Shown here: one piece after another, positions 63,084-64,000 of the stretch
Layout: each line of letters begins with the position of its first letter
Position numbering within the stretch: the stretch's first letter is position 1
DNA from: Arthrobacter sp. AFG7.2
GTDB lineage: Bacteria; Actinomycetota; Actinomycetes; Actinomycetales; Micrococcaceae
Assembly (NCBI RefSeq): GCF_002892835.1
Contig: NZ_PJMB01000003.1
Location: 124,001-188,000 of the forward strand
DNA: 64,000 nt
Direction of reading: 5' to 3'
Notes under the pieces: generated by a model
The model's input: the letters and a program-made list of their open reading frames with translations, nothing else
Told to the model about the DNA's origin: nothing
The model's database searches: none
Position numbers and translations under genes: made by a program

Positions 63084-64000
63084 CTAGACTTCCGCAACAG
63101 GAGCCGCGAACTGCGCCTCATACAACCGCGCATAAGCTCCACCCGCTGCCAGCAGCGAAGCATGCGTCCCCTGCTCCACGATCTGGCCGGCCTCCATCAC
63201 CAGGATGAGGTCGGCGTCGCGGATCGTGGACAGGCGGTGCGCGATCACAAAGGAGGTCCGGTCGGACCGCAGCGCTCTCATCGCCTTCTGCACCAGCACC
63301 TCGGTCCGGGTGTCCACCGAAGACGTCGCCTCGTCCAGAATCAAGACAGACGGCCGCGCCAGGAACGCCCGGGCAATCGTCAGCAGCTGCTTCTCCCCCG
63401 CGGACACGTTCGAGCCCTCATCCTCCAGAAGCGTGTCGTACCCGTCCGGCAGCGACCGCACGAACCGGTCCACATACGTCGCCCGCGCGGCCTCCAGAAT
63501 TTCAGCGTCAGTAGCCCCGGGCCGCCCATACGCAATGTTGTCCCGTATCGACCCGGCAAACAGCCACGTATCCTGCAGGACCATCCCCATCCGCGAGCGC
63601 AGCTCGCGCCGCGGCACCGAGGTGACGTCCACGCCGTCGAGCGTTATCCGCCCCGCATCAATCTCGTAGAACCGCATCATTAGGTTCACCAGCGTCGTCT
63701 TGCCCGCCCCGGTAGGCCCCACAATCGCCACCGTCTGCCCCGGCTCCGCCACCAAAGACAAAGAAGAGATCAAAGGCTGCTCCGGCGAATACGAAAACGA
63801 GACGTCCGAGAACACCAGCCGTCCCCGCCCAAAAACCGGCCCGGCAGAAGGAGCAGGCTCAACAGACTCCTCCTCCTCATCCAGCAAAGAGAACACCCGC
63901 TCAGCGGACGCCACGCCGGACTGCAGCACGTTCGCCATGGACCCCAGCTGCGCCAGCGGCATGGTGAACTGCCGCGAGTACTGGATGAACGCCTGCACGT
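63084..64000 (-). CDS. ABC exporter, permease-ATPase fusion (5' part beyond window)
   Basis: The visible 305 residues are the end of the membrane domain ([20 protein letters not shown]) and a complete ATPase: Walker [11 protein letters not shown]-loop [19 protein letters not shown], signature [19 protein letters not shown], Walker [18 protein letters not shown]-loop [11 protein letters not shown]. This is the MsbA/LmrA-type half-transporter (lipid or drug export). The gene is cut at the right edge. G+C here returns to the high value of the rest of the window. Confidence 0.93.
   Translation of the reverse strand, partial: VQAFIQYSRQFTMPLAQLGSMANVLQSGVASAERVFSLLDEEEESVEPAPSAGPVFGRGRLVFSDVSFSYSPEQPLISSLSLVAEPGQTVAIVGPTGAGKTTLVNLMMRFYEIDAGRITLDGVDVTSVPRRELRSRMGMVLQDTWLFAGSIRDNIAYGRPGATDAEILEAARATYVDRFVRSLPDGYDTLLEDEGSNVSAGEKQLLTIARAFLARPSVLILDEATSSVDTRTEVLVQKAMRALRSDRTSFVIAHRLSTIRDADLILVMEAGQIVEQGTHASLLAAGGAYARLYEAQFAAPVAEV

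Overview
The window is high-GC actinobacterial chromosome, most like Arthrobacter/Pseudarthrobacter. The reasons are the high G+C, frequent GTG and TTG starts with purine-rich ribosome sites, a DUF222-HNH nuclease, a WS/DGAT acyltransferase and a 44-aa basic protein. That assignment comes from family recognition, not a database search. I see no rRNA, tRNA, CRISPR array, insertion sequence or prophage.

Layout. 0-11.8 kb (minus strand): a glycine/serine/one-carbon cluster, gcvP-gcvT-gcvH-glyA-sdaA-lipA-MTHFR-cycA-purU, headed by a tandem glycine riboswitch. Three hairpin elements of one family lie in its two large internal gaps. 11.9-18.6 kb: small accessory and stress-type genes (VOC protein, GPP34 protein, a frameshifted ArsA ATPase, a HemG-like flavodoxin, a membrane-anchored metzincin, an SRPBCC protein). 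Two genes here share a promoter block with a DevR/DosR-like box. 18.8-24.4 kb: a tripartite tricarboxylate transporter (TctABC), divergent from a TcuA-like flavoprotein and a GntR/FCD regulator, with two TGTATACA palindromes between them. 24.5-26.4 kb: two exported phosphoesterases. 26.7-30.8 kb: MFS transporter, cyclophilin-like lipoprotein, XRE regulator and Tat-exported hydrolase. 31.2-36.9 kb: PfkB kinase-SurE pair, DUF427 protein, GNAT, DUF222-HNH nuclease and WS/DGAT acyltransferase.

37.1-40.5 kb: a lipoprotein translationally coupled to a 953-aa protein in which an ECF transporter's T, A, A' and S parts appear fused in one chain. 41.6-50.1 kb: a fructan regulon, with frcBCAK, a divergent LacI regulator and a secreted GH32 levanase. 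Near-identical GACAACGwTGTC palindromes precede all three units. The levanase catalytic domain carries an insert that itself carries a second insert of the same type. 50.3-51.8 kb: glutathione-independent formaldehyde dehydrogenase behind a long, strongly folded leader of unknown class, fitting the one-carbon theme. 52.1-54.0 kb: EamA exporter and divergent LysR regulator. 54.1-57.8 kb: metH.

58.0-63.0 kb is visibly poorer in G+C and looks like an acquired accessory island. It holds a stand-alone HsdR_N-type nuclease, a TIGR04141/DUF6119-type protein of unknown role, and a convergent pair (an unknown 215-aa protein plus an XRE/ImmA-IrrE repressor-protease) with a palindromic operator. It is the best candidate for an undescribed, possibly defence-related, system. 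The right edge cuts an ABC exporter gene.

A dispersed palindrome (consensus arm AAGCGGACGACGGCGGG) occurs eight times between 13.2 and 35.7 kb, always between genes and nowhere else in the window. It lies between divergent as well as convergent genes, so it is not simply a terminator.
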